Shown here: positions 1 to 10,621 of the stretch, piece by piece
Layout: each line of letters begins with the position of its first letter
Position numbering within the stretch: the stretch's first letter is position 1
Assembly: GCF_000012845.1 (NCBI RefSeq)
Contig: NC_009615.1
Location: 2,803,501-2,867,500, forward strand
DNA from: Parabacteroides distasonis ATCC 8503
GTDB taxonomy: Bacteria > Bacteroidota > Bacteroidia > Bacteroidales > Tannerellaceae
DNA length: 64,000 nt
Direction of reading: 5' to 3'
Position numbers and translations under genes: made by a program
Notes under the pieces: generated by a model
The model's input: the letters and a program-made list of their open reading frames with translations, nothing else
Databases searched by the model: none
What the model was told of the DNA's origin: nothing

Positions 1-22
1 CACGAATATACATTACAAAAAT

Positions 23-80
23 AACACTAATCTAACGGAGAGCCGACAAGAAAAGTATGCTATCCCATTAAATTAGTGTT
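23..80. terminator. possible bidirectional terminator downstream of guaB
   Basis: A perfect 9-nt inverted repeat (AACACTAAT at 23-31, ATTAGTGTT at 72-80) with a 40-nt loop is followed by a T-run on the plus strand and a T-rich tail on the minus strand. It lies just beyond the guaB stop codon. The long loop makes it weak. Confidence 0.3.
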
Positions 81-106
81 TTTTATAAAACGTAAAACTT
101 GTATTA

Positions 107-1594
<1,488 letters not shown>

Positions 1595-1611
1595 TTAAAA
1601 ATTATTGCGCG

Positions 1612-1619
1612 CAAATATA
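1612..1619 (-). promoter_or_regulatory. guaB -7 promoter box
   Basis: TATATTTG on the minus strand matches the Bacteroidota -7 consensus TAnnTTTG and lies 30 nt upstream of the guaB ATG, giving a leader of roughly 25 nt. No clean TTTG is seen at -33. Confidence 0.6.
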
Positions 1620-1660
1620 CGACTTTTCACGCAATAAATTGATACGGGAGAAATTAAAAA

Positions 1661-1748
1661 TTCGATTCGGAAGAAAATAAACTTTCATCCGAACGAAAAC
1701 AAAATTCCTTCCGAAGGAAAAATAAATCTCTTTCGGAAGGAACAATAA
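1661..1748. repeat. four 22-nt palindromic units in tandem
   Basis: Four consecutive units of exactly 22 nt start at 1661, 1683, 1705 and 1727. Each carries a near-palindrome around TTCCGAA or TTCGGAA followed by an A-rich linker ending in AATAAA, ACAAAA or similar. The third unit is the clearest hairpin (TTCC-TTCCGAA-GGAA). The array lies between the recQ stop and the guaB promoter. Its architecture matches the arrays at 12143, 28464 and 58088, but its sequence differs. Confidence 0.7.
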
Positions 1749-1771
1749 GCTTCTTTATTTGTTTTTTCTTT

Positions 1772-1792
1772 AGAGTGGAACCGGGCCACCCT
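1772..1792 (-). terminator. weak hairpin after recQ
   Basis: AGAGTGG and CCACCCT flank a 7-nt loop just after the recQ stop, with one mismatch. The minus-strand tail is A-rich rather than T-rich, so its function as a terminator is doubtful. Confidence 0.25.
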
Positions 1793-1796
1793 CCCA

Positions 1797-3977
1797 TTAG
1801 TTTGCCATTTCAGACAAGAACTTGATACGGACCAAGCGAATCTCCTCTTCCGTATAGTCACCGCCTAATTCCTCAATGGCGTCTTCCAGACCGTCGGTCT
1901 CCGAATCCTTGAAATACTCGTAAATATCCTCGATATGATCCTCATCCATCACATCATTCAAGAAATAATCGATATTGATACGTGTACCGGAATATACGAT
2001 CGCCTCGATCTCATCCAAAAGCTCGGTGAACTCAAGTCCGTTAGTCAACGCGATCTCGTCCAGCGCCACCTTACGGTCGATCCGCTGAATGATTGAGACC
2101 TTCAACTTGGACTTATTAGCGACCGTACGTACGCGCAAATCCTCCGGACGCTCAATCTCGTTCTCCTCTACATGTTTCTTGATCAACTCAATGAACTCCT
2201 TGCCATAACGTTTCGCCTTACCAGCGCCCACTCCCGGGATATTCTGCAACTCGTCCAACGTGATCGGATAAGTAGTAGCCATAGCCTCCAAAGAGGGATC
2301 TTGGAAAATCACGAAAGGCGGAACTTCCAACCGCTTGGATAATTTCTTACGCAAATCCTTCATCATGGAATAAAGAACCGGGTCTACCGCACAAGAGGCG
2401 CCCCCACGAACCGGAACTTCCTCTTCCTCTTCCTCGAATTCATTGTCCTCGGTAATCTTGAACGATACCGGCTTCTTCATGAACTCCTTACCTTTTTCCG
2501 TGATTTTCAGCAAACCATAATTCTCAATATCCTTCGCTAAATAGCCAGCGATTAAAGCCTGACGAATAACGGCGTTCCAAGTTTTATCATCCTCGTCCTG
2601 TCCGGAACCGAAGACCTCTAATTCATTGTGCTTGTAATTTTGGATTTCGGAGGTTTCGTTACCTACCAAAATATTTACGATATAATCTGCCTTAAACTTT
2701 TCTTTCAACGTACTGATAACCTCCAGTACCGCGCTTAACAATTCCTTCGCTTCCACCTGCTTCTTTGGGTTCAAACAATTATCACAATTACCACAATTAT
2801 CTTCCAGGTATTCCTCACCGAAATAATGCAATAGCACTTTTCTCCGGCAGACGGAAGTCTCGGCATAGGCTGCAGTCTCTAAAAGCAACTGTTTGCCGAT
2901 TTCCTGTTCGGCCACGGGCTTTCCTTGCATGAATTTCTCCAATTTTTGCAAGTCCTTATAAGCATAGAAAGCGATACATTGGCCTTCTCCGCCATCCCTA
3001 CCGGCACGACCGGTTTCCTGGTAATAACCTTCTAGGCTCTTCGGGATATCGTAATGAATCACATAACGGACATCCGGCTTGTCGATACCCATACCGAAAG
3101 CGATCGTAGCCACGATCACATCCGCCTGTTCCATCAGGAAGGCATCCTGATTGGCGGAACGTACTTGCGAATCCATTCCCGCATGGTAAGGCAACGCCTT
3201 TATCCCGTTGGCTTTCAAGATGTCGGCAAATTCCTCCACCTTTTTACGGCTCAAACAATATACGATACCCGATTTACCCTCGTTGGCTTTAATATACTTA
3301 ATGATCTCGCGGTCTATATTCGTTCCTTTCGGACGAACCTCATAATACAAATTAGAGCGGTTGAAGGATGATTTAAAGACTGTAGCGTCTATCATACCCA
3401 GATTCTTCTGGATATCGTGCTGCACCTTAGGTGTAGCGGTAGCGGTCAGAGCGATTAACGGACGTTTACCGATCTCATTGATAATCGGACGGATTCTTCG
3501 ATATTCCGGACGGAAATCATGTCCCCATTCCGAGATACAATGCGCCTCGTCCACCGCATAGAAAGAGATCTTTACCTGACGCAGAAAATCCACGTTCTCT
3601 TCCTTGGTCAAGGACTCCGGTGCTACATACAGCAACTTGGTACGTCCTGATAATATATCCGATTTCACCTGGTCGATAGCCGACTTATTCAAAGAGGAAT
3701 TGATAAAATGGGCGACCCCATCTTCCTCACTGAAATTCCGCATCGCGTCCACCTGATTCTTCATCAAAGCGATCAACGGAGATATCACGATCGCGGTTCC
3801 TTCCATTAGTATGGATGGTAATTGATAACAAAGAGATTTACCTCCCCCCGTCGGCATTAATACAAAAGTATCCTTCCCGGCCAGCACGTTCTCAATAATA
3901 GCCTTCTGGTTCCCCTTAAAGGTACCGAAGCCAAAGTGCCGATTTAGCTCTTCTGTTAAATGATCCTTCTTTGCCAT
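1797..3977 (-). CDS. recQ: ATP-dependent DNA helicase RecQ
   Basis: A 3'-5' superfamily 2 DNA helicase for recombination and replication-fork repair. Walker A is MPTGGGKS (residues 41-48), the DEAH box is at residues 143-146, and motif VI reads QETGRAGRDG. A cysteine cluster (CRR...CGNCDNC) forms the RecQ zinc-binding domain, followed by the winged helix and an HRDC domain around residues 530-600 (GVGAGKAKRYG). An acidic C-terminal extension makes it 726 residues, longer than E. coli RecQ, as is common in Bacteroidota. It starts 32 nt after clpX and is probably co-transcribed with it. The placement next to clpX is a known Bacteroidales arrangement. Confidence 0.96.
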   Translation of the reverse strand: MAKKDHLTEELNRHFGFGTFKGNQKAIIENVLAGKDTFVLMPTGGGKSLCYQLPSILMEGTAIVISPLIALMKNQVDAMRNFSEEDGVAHFINSSLNKSAIDQVKSDILSGRTKLLYVAPESLTKEENVDFLRQVKISFYAVDEAHCISEWGHDFRPEYRRIRPIINEIGKRPLIALTATATPKVQHDIQKNLGMIDATVFKSSFNRSNLYYEVRPKGTNIDREIIKYIKANEGKSGIVYCLSRKKVEEFADILKANGIKALPYHAGMDSQVRSANQDAFLMEQADVIVATIAFGMGIDKPDVRYVIHYDIPKSLEGYYQETGRAGRDGGEGQCIAFYAYKDLQKLEKFMQGKPVAEQEIGKQLLLETAAYAETSVCRRKVLLHYFGEEYLEDNCGNCDNCLNPKKQVEAKELLSAVLEVISTLKEKFKADYIVNILVGNETSEIQNYKHNELEVFGSGQDEDDKTWNAVIRQALIAGYLAKDIENYGLLKITEKGKEFMKKPVSFKITEDNEFEEEEEEVPVRGGASCAVDPVLYSMMKDLRKKLSKRLEVPPFVIFQDPSLEAMATTYPITLDELQNIPGVGAGKAKRYGKEFIELIKKHVEENEIERPEDLRVRTVANKSKLKVSIIQRIDRKVALDEIALTNGLEFTELLDEIEAIVYSGTRINIDYFLNDVMDEDHIEDIYEYFKDSETDGLEDAIEELGGDYTEEEIRLVRIKFLSEMAN

Positions 3978-4009
3978 ACTTCGTATTATTTATAGTAAAC
4001 CGCCTACGT

Positions 4010-5242
4010 TTACGCGACCTGTAAACGGTTCACGTCCGATTTTTCAAATTTCTCTTTCGCATACTCCAACGTTACATGGAGTTCCTTTACTTTTTGAGAT
4101 GGCATACTGTACATAGCGTCCATCATCACGGCTTCTACGATTGAACGTAACCCACGGGCACCCAGCTTAAACTCAAGCGCCTTATCCACGATAAACTCAT
4201 AGACTTTCTCATCGAACGTCAGCTTAATGCCATCCATCTCGAACAATTTGACGTATTGCTTGATAATGGAGTTCTTCGGCTCGGTCAAGATGTTACGAAG
4301 CGTATCACGATCCAGCGGATTCAGATACGTGAGGATAGGTAAACGACCGATAATCTCCGGGATCAAGCCAAACGACTTCAAATCAGTCGGGGTGATGTAT
4401 TTCAGTAAATTATTCCGGTCTACGGTAGCCGTATCCAAACTAGCCGAATAACCGACCACACGGGTATTTAAGCGTTGAGCGATCTTCTTCTCGATTCCAT
4501 CGAAAGCACCACCGCAAACGAACAGGATATTCTTCGTATCCACCGCAATCATCTTTTGCTCCGGATGCTTACGTCCCCCCTGAGGAGGCACATTCACGAT
4601 CGATCCTTCTAGAAGTTTCAGCAAACCTTGCTGTACACCCTCACCGCTGACATCCCGAGTGATAGACGGATTATCGCTCTTACGTGCGATCTTATCGATC
4701 TCATCGATGAAGACGATACCCCGTTGGGCCGCCTCCACATCATAATCCGCCGCTTGCAATAGCCGGGTCAAGATACTCTCAATATCCTCCCCCACGTAAC
4801 CTGCCTCGGTAAGTACCGTAGCGTCCACGATAGCGAACGGGACATGCAATAACTTAGCGATCGTACGGGCTAACAAAGTCTTGCCCGTACCGGTAGCGCC
4901 CACCATGATAATATTAGATTTCTCAATCTCTACATCATCGGCGGTAACCTTTTGAAGTAAACGCTTGTAATGGTTGTACACCGATACCGACAGATAACGC
5001 TTCGCGTCATCCTGCCCGATCACGTACTGATCCAAGAAAGTCTTGATATCTTCCGGTTTAGGCAGATCTTTCTGCTTCAAACCAAAAGAAGTTTTCTTAC
5101 CTCCTGTCTGCTCCTTTACGATCTCATACGCCTGCCGGGCACAATCATCGCAAATACAACCAGAGATCCCATTGATAAGCAAATTAACATCACGGCTACT
5201 CCTGCCGCAAAACGTACATGTATCGCCTGTTGTTTTGGCCAT
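4010..5242 (-). CDS. clpX: ATP-dependent Clp protease ATPase subunit ClpX
   Basis: An AAA+ unfoldase that feeds substrates to ClpP. The N-terminal zinc-binding domain has Cys 9, 12, 31 and 34. Walker A is GATGTGKT (residues 115-122), Walker B is [10 protein letters not shown], and a pore-loop-type GYVGED motif follows. The C-terminal small domain ends near residue 400, and the 410-residue length is typical. It begins 21 nt after the clpP stop, so clpP-clpX form a transcription unit, probably continuing into recQ. Confidence 0.98.
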   Translation of the reverse strand: MAKTTGDTCTFCGRSSRDVNLLINGISGCICDDCARQAYEIVKEQTGGKKTSFGLKQKDLPKPEDIKTFLDQYVIGQDDAKRYLSVSVYNHYKRLLQKVTADDVEIEKSNIIMVGATGTGKTLLARTIAKLLHVPFAIVDATVLTEAGYVGEDIESILTRLLQAADYDVEAAQRGIVFIDEIDKIARKSDNPSITRDVSGEGVQQGLLKLLEGSIVNVPPQGGRKHPEQKMIAVDTKNILFVCGGAFDGIEKKIAQRLNTRVVGYSASLDTATVDRNNLLKYITPTDLKSFGLIPEIIGRLPILTYLNPLDRDTLRNILTEPKNSIIKQYVKLFEMDGIKLTFDEKVYEFIVDKALEFKLGARGLRSIVEAVMMDAMYSMPSQKVKELHVTLEYAKEKFEKSDVNRLQVA

Positions 5243-5263
5243 AGTTTCTTATTGTTGTTTTTG

Positions 5264-5926
5264 TTATTTACGTGTTAAAACATCGTCGATCATGCCATAC
5301 TTTTTCGCTTCCTCCGCGGTCATCCAGAAATCACGGTCGCCATCGCGCTCGATCTCCTCATAGGGTCTACCTGAATGATCCGAGATTATGGTGTACAGTT
5401 CTTTCTTAACCTTCAAGATCTCGCGAGCGGTAATCTCGATGTCTGAAGCCTGTCCTTGTACGCCGCCAAGCGGTTGATGGATCATTACACGGGAGTGCTT
5501 CAAGCCGAAACGTTTTCCCTTGGTTCCCGCCACCAATAAGACAGACGCCATAGAGGCGGCCATACCCGTACAAATCGTAGATACGTCGCTGGAGATAAAC
5601 TGCATCGTGTCATAAATGCCGTAGCCCGCATATACAGAGCCACCCGGCGAATTGATATAAATAGAGATATCCTTTCCGGGATCACTGGAATCCAGATACA
5701 ACAACTGCGCTTGAATCACGTTAGCGGTATAATCATCCACTTGCGTGCCCAAGAAAATAATACGGTCCATCATCAACCGAGAGAAGACATCCATTTGAGC
5801 GACATTCAGCTGTCGTTCCTCTATAATTGTCGGGGAGATATAGCTACTGGAGATGTTCATATAACTATCCAGAGCCGTACCACTCATACCTAAATGCTTT
5901 GTAGCATACTTTCTAAAATCTTCCAT
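5264..5926 (-). CDS. clpP: ATP-dependent Clp protease proteolytic subunit ClpP
   Basis: Serine protease subunit of the Clp complex. The active-site Ser lies in GMAASMAS (Ser125) and the His in MIHQP (His150). The catalytic Asp should be in the conserved C-terminal segment near [10 protein letters not shown]. The 220-residue length fits with a short N-terminal propeptide. It lies between tig (upstream) and clpX (downstream), the same order as in many bacteria. A -7 box at 5996-6003 gives it its own promoter in addition to any read-through from tig. Confidence 0.98.
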   Translation of the reverse strand: MEDFRKYATKHLGMSGTALDSYMNISSSYISPTIIEERQLNVAQMDVFSRLMMDRIIFLGTQVDDYTANVIQAQLLYLDSSDPGKDISIYINSPGGSVYAGYGIYDTMQFISSDVSTICTGMAASMASVLLVAGTKGKRFGLKHSRVMIHQPLGGVQGQASDIEITAREILKVKKELYTIISDHSGRPYEEIERDGDRDFWMTAEEAKKYGMIDDVLTRK

Positions 5927-5960
5927 ATTTTCTCCTATCTTTTATTTACCGAGAAGACGT

Positions 5961-6074
5961 AAAAAGGGATTTCCCTCTGTGACTTAACGGAAAAACAAAG
6001 TTATAAATAAATTTCTGAAAGAAACAATTTATTTCGCTATCCGCTAAGATATTTTTAGAGAGAAATCCCTTTTT
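5961..6074. repeat. long inverted repeat flanking the clpP promoter
   Basis: Arms of 18 nt at 5961-5978 and 6057-6074 are complementary with one mismatch (core AAGGGATTT / AAATCCCTT) and enclose 78 nt. The clpP -7 box lies between the arms, so one arm would be in the clpP leader and the other upstream of its promoter. Confidence 0.65.
5996..6003 (-). promoter_or_regulatory. clpP -7 promoter box
   Basis: TAACTTTG on the minus strand matches TAnnTTTG, 70 nt upstream of the clpP ATG. An imperfect TTGTTTC lies near the -33 position. Confidence 0.5.
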
Positions 6075-6115
6075 TGATATAAAACAACCTCCTAAGAGGC
6101 CGAGTAAAGATCTTT

Positions 6116-7468
6116 TTATTCAAAAAGTTTGTTGAACTCGTCAGCGGTTACCTCCTTAACATCAAGTTCCACTTGCTCTTTCAACCAAGCAGCCAATTTC
6201 TCCTCAACCGCACGGTCGATGATGTTCTGAAGTGTTTGCTTATTTTTCAACATGTCTTTAGCGTAGTTGTCAAGTACGTCCTCAGGTACAGACAACATGC
6301 CGTATTGAGCGAACTGAGCCTTAGCCACACGTTTAGCGAAGTTCTCGATGTCAGCGTCCTCAACCTTCAAGCCGTTCTTCTTAACCAAGTTCTCCTTGAT
6401 CAACTGATATTTCAAATCCTGAAGGATCTGAGGGAAGTCCTCGTCGATCTTCTCTTTCGTATTCTTCTCGTTAGCGGCAAGCAACCAACGTTTCAATAAA
6501 TCGTCAGCGAAATTCAACTCGCCAGCTCTCTCAACCAACATATCACGAGTATCCGTCAAGAACTTGAAGTCACTCTGAGGAGCGAATTGCTCTGCCAAAG
6601 CTTCCTTGATCTTGTTCTTGAATTCTTCCTCGCTGGTAACCACGTTCTCGCCAAATACCTTGTCGAACAACTCTTGGTTCATCTCTGCGTCTTTATGACG
6701 GGTGATCTCCTTGATCTCAAAGCTAAAGTCGCCTGTAGTCTCAGCCACTTTCTCTTTATCGATCTTCAAGAAAGAAGCGATCTCTGCCTCAGCACCCTCG
6801 TAAGCCTTATTCGGGTTGAATACCACTACGGCATTTACTTTAGCACCGATAAATTTAGCTTTTTCTTCCTCATCCTTGATATACATAGGCATCAAGACAG
6901 CATCCTCAACAACGATACCACCTTCTTTCGGGGCACCATTCTCAAGCTCGGCTACCGTACCTTTTACCATATCTTTTTCCTCAACCTCGTCTACCTTGTC
7001 GTAAGAACCGAAGTTTGAGCGATAAGCGTTTACTTGGTTATTTAGCATTTCTTCATCGATAGCGACTTGATAGAACGGAAGTTTATCGTTCTTGCTCAAC
7101 TCGATATTGATCTCCGGAGCCAAAGCCACGTCAAAACAGAATTCGAAATCCTCTTCCTTATCGAAATCCAACGGCTTTTGCTCAGTCTCGTTAGGCATCG
7201 GCTCGCCTAAGATATGCAAATCGTTCTCACGGATATACTTGAACAGATTCTCAGAAACTAATTTGTTTATCTCCTCTACCAGCACGTGCTTTCCGTACAT
7301 TTTTTTAACCATGCCCATAGGAACCATGCCCTTACGGAAACCCGGTACATTGGCTTTCTGACGAAGGCTACGCAGGCTCTTGTCTACCTGATCAGCATAG
7401 TCAGCTTTCACTATTTCTAATTTCACGATACCGCTTACGGCATCATTGTTTTTAAGCGAAACGTTCAT
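6116..7468 (-). CDS. tig: trigger factor, ribosome-associated chaperone
   Basis: Trigger factor binds L23 at the exit tunnel and shields nascent chains. The N-terminal ribosome-binding signature GFRKGMVP is at residues 43-50. The middle PPIase region is divergent, as is usual in Bacteroidota, and a long helical C-terminal chaperone domain follows. The 450-residue length fits the family. It is followed on the same strand by clpP-clpX, coupling folding with proteolysis. A well-formed promoter (7514-7545) lies directly upstream. Confidence 0.95.
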   Translation of the reverse strand: MNVSLKNNDAVSGIVKLEIVKADYADQVDKSLRSLRQKANVPGFRKGMVPMGMVKKMYGKHVLVEEINKLVSENLFKYIRENDLHILGEPMPNETEQKPLDFDKEEDFEFCFDVALAPEINIELSKNDKLPFYQVAIDEEMLNNQVNAYRSNFGSYDKVDEVEEKDMVKGTVAELENGAPKEGGIVVEDAVLMPMYIKDEEEKAKFIGAKVNAVVVFNPNKAYEGAEAEIASFLKIDKEKVAETTGDFSFEIKEITRHKDAEMNQELFDKVFGENVVTSEEEFKNKIKEALAEQFAPQSDFKFLTDTRDMLVERAGELNFADDLLKRWLLAANEKNTKEKIDEDFPQILQDLKYQLIKENLVKKNGLKVEDADIENFAKRVAKAQFAQYGMLSVPEDVLDNYAKDMLKNKQTLQNIIDRAVEEKLAAWLKEQVELDVKEVTADEFNKLFE

Positions 7469-7513
7469 TCTGAATGATTTATTTAATTAATAGTCGTATC
7501 GAATTTTAGGTCG

Positions 7514-7545
7514 CAAAATTAGACTTATTCTTTTAATCGTGCAAA
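7514..7545 (-). promoter_or_regulatory. tig promoter (-33 and -7)
   Basis: On the minus strand TTTG (7542-7545) is separated by exactly 20 nt from TAATTTTG (7514-7521). This is the consensus layout for the Bacteroidota primary sigma factor. The tig ATG is 46 nt downstream. Confidence 0.8.
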
Positions 7546-7546
7546 T

Positions 7547-7579
7547 TTTGATCTGTTTTTATTCTTTTGTTTATATTTG
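7547..7579 (+). promoter_or_regulatory. CPBP protease promoter (-33 and -7)
   Basis: TTTG at 7547-7550 is followed after 21 nt by TATATTTG at 7572-7579, and the ATG is at 7612. Its -33 element lies one base from the -33 element of the divergent tig promoter. Confidence 0.75.
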
Positions 7580-7611
7580 GCGGCAATTATTTACCCTTTG
7601 AATGAATCATT

Positions 7612-8499
7612 ATGAGAATAAAAGGAATATATGCTACCCGTCCGGCGATAATCCAACTTTTGATCCTCTTGCTATTCTTATTGGCTGGAGCCATTTTATC
7701 ATCTATTATATCCACGGGCTTATTACTTGCGACCCACGGTTTACAGGCTGATATAACCCAAGACGCTAATTTAATGAGGCTCATTCAGTTCATCTCGGCG
7801 ATCTGTACCTTTTTGCTACCATCTATCGCCATGGCTTGGATATGTAGTGACAATCCCTGCCATTATCTATCAGTCAAGAAAATCACAGACGGCAGGATCT
7901 GGATTCTCACCTTAGTTTGCGTGTTCTTATTTTCTCCGGTTATCAATTTGCTAGGATTGCTCAACAAACAGATGGAGTTACCCGCGTTTATGGCTCCTAT
8001 CGAGGAATGGATGCGGGCGCAAGAAACCCTCGCCGAACAACTGACGACGATCCTGTTATCCAGCGATAGCGTTTGGGTAATCCTGGCCAACCTTATCGTT
8101 ATCGCCGTTACGGCCGGGATAACCGAGGAGTTCCTGTTCAGAGGAGCCTTGCAACGAGTGATCGGGAAATGGACCTCCAACCCTCATACGATCATATGGG
8201 TCGCCGCCATACTATTTAGCGCCTTCCATTTACAATTTTACGGATTCTTGCCCCGGATGATACTCGGAGCCTATTTCGGCTATCTACTCTATTGGAGCAA
8301 GAGCATCTGGATACCGGTGTTCGCCCACTTTGTCAATAATGCTTTCGCCGTAATAGGGATGTCGGACAGTCGTCTCAAGGATAACGAGTTTATCACAGGC
8401 GATATTCCCGCCGAGCATCTTTTGGACTTTTGTCTTATCGCCGCCTTATCTTTCCTGCTGTTCATACTGGTAAACAGGCGATTGAAACGACTGCTATAA
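7612..8499 (+). CDS. CPBP family intramembrane glutamic endopeptidase
   Basis: A membrane protein of the CPBP (CAAX protease/bacteriocin-processing, ABI) family. The catalytic motifs are visible: EEFLFRG (Glu-Glu...Arg), then [16 protein letters not shown], and HFVNNA near the C-terminus. Several hydrophobic segments are apparent across its 295 residues. Its substrate is unknown; family members process peptides or act in immunity. It is divergent from tig, and its stop codon overlaps the 3' end of the convergent lptB by 6 nt. Confidence 0.85.
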   Translation: MRIKGIYATRPAIIQLLILLLFLLAGAILSSIISTGLLLATHGLQADITQDANLMRLIQFISAICTFLLPSIAMAWICSDNPCHYLSVKKITDGRIWILTLVCVFLFSPVINLLGLLNKQMELPAFMAPIEEWMRAQETLAEQLTTILLSSDSVWVILANLIVIAVTAGITEEFLFRGALQRVIGKWTSNPHTIIWVAAILFSAFHLQFYGFLPRMILGAYFGYLLYWSKSIWIPVFAHFVNNAFAVIGMSDSRLKDNEFITGDIPAEHLLDFCLIAALSFLLFILVNRRLKRLL

Positions 8500-9246
8500 G
8501 TCTTTCTTACGCAGCACAAAGTCTTTTCCCAAATATTTCTCGCGCACGATCTCGTTCTCGGCTAGTTGTTCGGCGGTTCCTTGGAAAAGGACTTTTCCCT
8601 CGAACAGGAGATAGGCCCGGTCACAAATACTCAATGTCTCGTACACATTGTGGTCGGTAATCAAGATTCCGATATTCTTATGTTTCAAGCGAGCCACGAT
8701 TGTCTGGATATCTTGTACGGCGATCGGGTCTACACCGGCGAAAGGCTCATCCAACATAATGAACTTCGGATCGATCGCCAGACAGCGGGCAATCTCCGCA
8801 CGACGCCGCTCTCCACCCGAAAGTTGGTCTCCCAAGTTTTTACGAACCTTATTCAAACCGAACTCTGAAATCAAGCTTTCCAGTTTCTCTTTTTGGTACT
8901 CAACGCTACGTCCCGTCATCTCCAAGACCGAGCGGATATTATCTTCCACCGTCATTTTCCGGAAAATCGAAGCCTCTTGCGCCAGATAGCCAATGCCGTT
9001 GCGAGCCCGCTTATAGACCGGGAATTTCGTAATCTCCATGTCATTCAAGAAGATCTTACCCTCGTTAGGAGTGACCAAACCTACTGTCATATAAAAGGTG
9101 GTCGTCTTTCCCGCTCCGTTCGGACCAAGCAAACCAACGATCTCCCCCTGTTTCACGTTAATCGATACATGATTCACGACCGTACGAGTCCTATATTTCT
9201 TTACCAAGTCCTCCGTACGGAGCACCATTCGTTGTTCGTCTGACAT
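8494..9246 (-). CDS. lptB: LPS export ABC transporter ATP-binding protein LptB
   Basis: ATPase of the LptB2FGC machine that extracts lipopolysaccharide from the inner membrane. Walker A is GPNGAGKT (residues 41-48), the signature is LSGGE (142-146), Walker B is FIMLDEP, and the H-loop is [10 protein letters not shown]. The 250-residue length and the conserved DHNV segment are typical for LptB rather than a general importer ATPase. The gene stands alone here, convergent with the CPBP gene. A 15-bp hairpin lies in the gap upstream of it. Confidence 0.93.
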   Translation of the reverse strand: MSDEQRMVLRTEDLVKKYRTRTVVNHVSINVKQGEIVGLLGPNGAGKTTTFYMTVGLVTPNEGKIFLNDMEITKFPVYKRARNGIGYLAQEASIFRKMTVEDNIRSVLEMTGRSVEYQKEKLESLISEFGLNKVRKNLGDQLSGGERRRAEIARCLAIDPKFIMLDEPFAGVDPIAVQDIQTIVARLKHKNIGILITDHNVYETLSICDRAYLLFEGKVLFQGTAEQLAENEIVREKYLGKDFVLRKKDL

Positions 9247-9266
9247 AAGCTACTTAAAAATTTAAC

Positions 9267-9311
9267 GCGAATGTACGTGATAATCCGCAGATCTACATCA
9301 CATACATTCGC
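9267..9311. terminator. 15-bp hairpin between the GH43-like gene and lptB
   Basis: Arms 9267-9281 and 9297-9311 pair over 15 bp with one wobble and a 15-nt loop. Read on the minus strand the hairpin follows the GH43-like stop, with an AAATTTTT stretch after it. It may terminate that transcript or form part of the lptB leader, whose ATG is 20 nt away. Confidence 0.5.
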
Positions 9312-9330
9312 AAAAAAGCGATAAGAGAAT

Positions 9331-10446
9331 TTAATAACTCCACTCAGATCGCCACTCGATCACGGGTTGCTCCCCCTCGAATCGGATAGGAAGCCAGATA
9401 TAACGTCCGTCTATAGCGTTCTCCGGAGTCCAACGATCTCCCATATAAATAAAGCGATCCGCATGGCCGGGTACAGGCAATACGTACGTGCTCTGAGAAT
9501 AAAACGACACCTCCGAGTTCTCTCCCCTAAACGGATTTTCCAATTCCTTCCAAGGTCCCCAAATCGAGGAAGCGACCGCCGATCGTCCCGCATTCGGAGC
9601 CCAGCCCGTACAGCCGGACATAATCAAATAATATTTCCCCTTCTGTTTGAACAAGGCTGGAGCTTCCATGAAACGCCCCGGGAAGAAACGGGCGTACTTA
9701 CCGGAATAACTCGTATAATCATCGGTCAGCTGCGATATATGCAAGGTACTATTCTCTTCCGAGGAATAAATATGATAAGCGATGCCATCGTCATCCACGA
9801 AAAGGTTCATATCCCTAGCCATTTGTCCGGAGATTTGGTCACGCCCCAATAAATTCAAGCTATCCGGATGGGCAGGTAACTCTCCACCGCTAAAACGTAG
9901 ATCTGCGGAAAACGTACAAGGTTGCTTATGTAGTTCCTGTACATTAACCGGCCAAAAACCGGCATTCGGACGGAAAGCGTTTACGAACGAGTAAGGCCCC
10001 GCCACGTTTTTACTGACAGCCACTCCACTCAATGCTCCCGAATAGCCAGCACCTCTCGGCTCTAAATGAAACCACATTACATATTGATCATTCTTTTTAT
10101 TATAAATCACTTTCGGACGCTCCAACACGCATCCCTTAACAATATGGCTCGTCGTATCATCCGGCACGACCGATAAGGCGATTCCCTCGTCTTTCCAATT
10201 ATATAAATCTTTCGACGAATAGCAATGAACGCCTACTTGAGCCAGATTTCCAGCCGAGCCCTCCGTTTTATGTTCACCAAACCAATAATAAGTATCCCCA
10301 ACCCGTAGAATACCGCCACCATGAGCGTTTATATGTACCCCTTTATCATCCGGCCAAACTTCCCCCGGCTTAAAAGAAAGATCCTTCCGCAGGCAAGCCA
10401 CACATAAACACAGCAAGCCGATCACTCCTAAAAGAATTCGCTTCAT
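9331..10446 (-). CDS. GH43-like glycoside hydrolase lipoprotein
   Basis: A probable surface or periplasmic glycosidase. The signal sequence ends at a lipobox-like CVAC (Cys18), so it should be lipidated. The fold looks like the five-bladed propeller of clan GH-F. The opening motif NAHGGGIL...YYWFGEHK is the pattern known from the galactosidase-type GH43 subfamilies (such as 24 and 34), which lack the usual catalytic-base Asp at this point. ERPKV and EAPALF are candidate blades for the acid Glu. The 371-residue length fits a single catalytic domain. It is a single gene with its own consensus promoter. The exact linkage cleaved cannot be told from sequence. Confidence 0.8.
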   Translation of the reverse strand: MKRILLGVIGLLCLCVACLRKDLSFKPGEVWPDDKGVHINAHGGGILRVGDTYYWFGEHKTEGSAGNLAQVGVHCYSSKDLYNWKDEGIALSVVPDDTTSHIVKGCVLERPKVIYNKKNDQYVMWFHLEPRGAGYSGALSGVAVSKNVAGPYSFVNAFRPNAGFWPVNVQELHKQPCTFSADLRFSGGELPAHPDSLNLLGRDQISGQMARDMNLFVDDDGIAYHIYSSEENSTLHISQLTDDYTSYSGKYARFFPGRFMEAPALFKQKGKYYLIMSGCTGWAPNAGRSAVASSIWGPWKELENPFRGENSEVSFYSQSTYVLPVPGHADRFIYMGDRWTPENAIDGRYIWLPIRFEGEQPVIEWRSEWSY

Positions 10447-10473
10447 AAAAGTATTTTTTAGTATTTAAGAAAA

Positions 10474-10505
10474 CAAACATAGTTAAAAAAGAGGGATGTG
10501 GCAAA
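10474..10505 (-). promoter_or_regulatory. promoter of the GH43-like gene
   Basis: On the minus strand TTTG (10502-10505), a 20-nt spacer and TATGTTTG (10474-10481) give a full consensus promoter 28 nt upstream of the ATG. Confidence 0.75.
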
Positions 10506-10581
10506 CTTTAATACCATAGGATTTACAAATAAAACCAATCTTGTTTCTAAGATGTTATATGGTTATTAGTGGATTTTACGC

Positions 10582-10589
10582 TATCTTTG
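10582..10589 (+). promoter_or_regulatory. mlaE -7 promoter box
   Basis: TATCTTTG matches TAnnTTTG 33 nt upstream of the mlaE ATG. No clear TTTG is present at -33. Confidence 0.55.
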
Positions 10590-10621
10590 CAAATTGAAAT
10601 CAGAAATTTATCAAGATAAAA

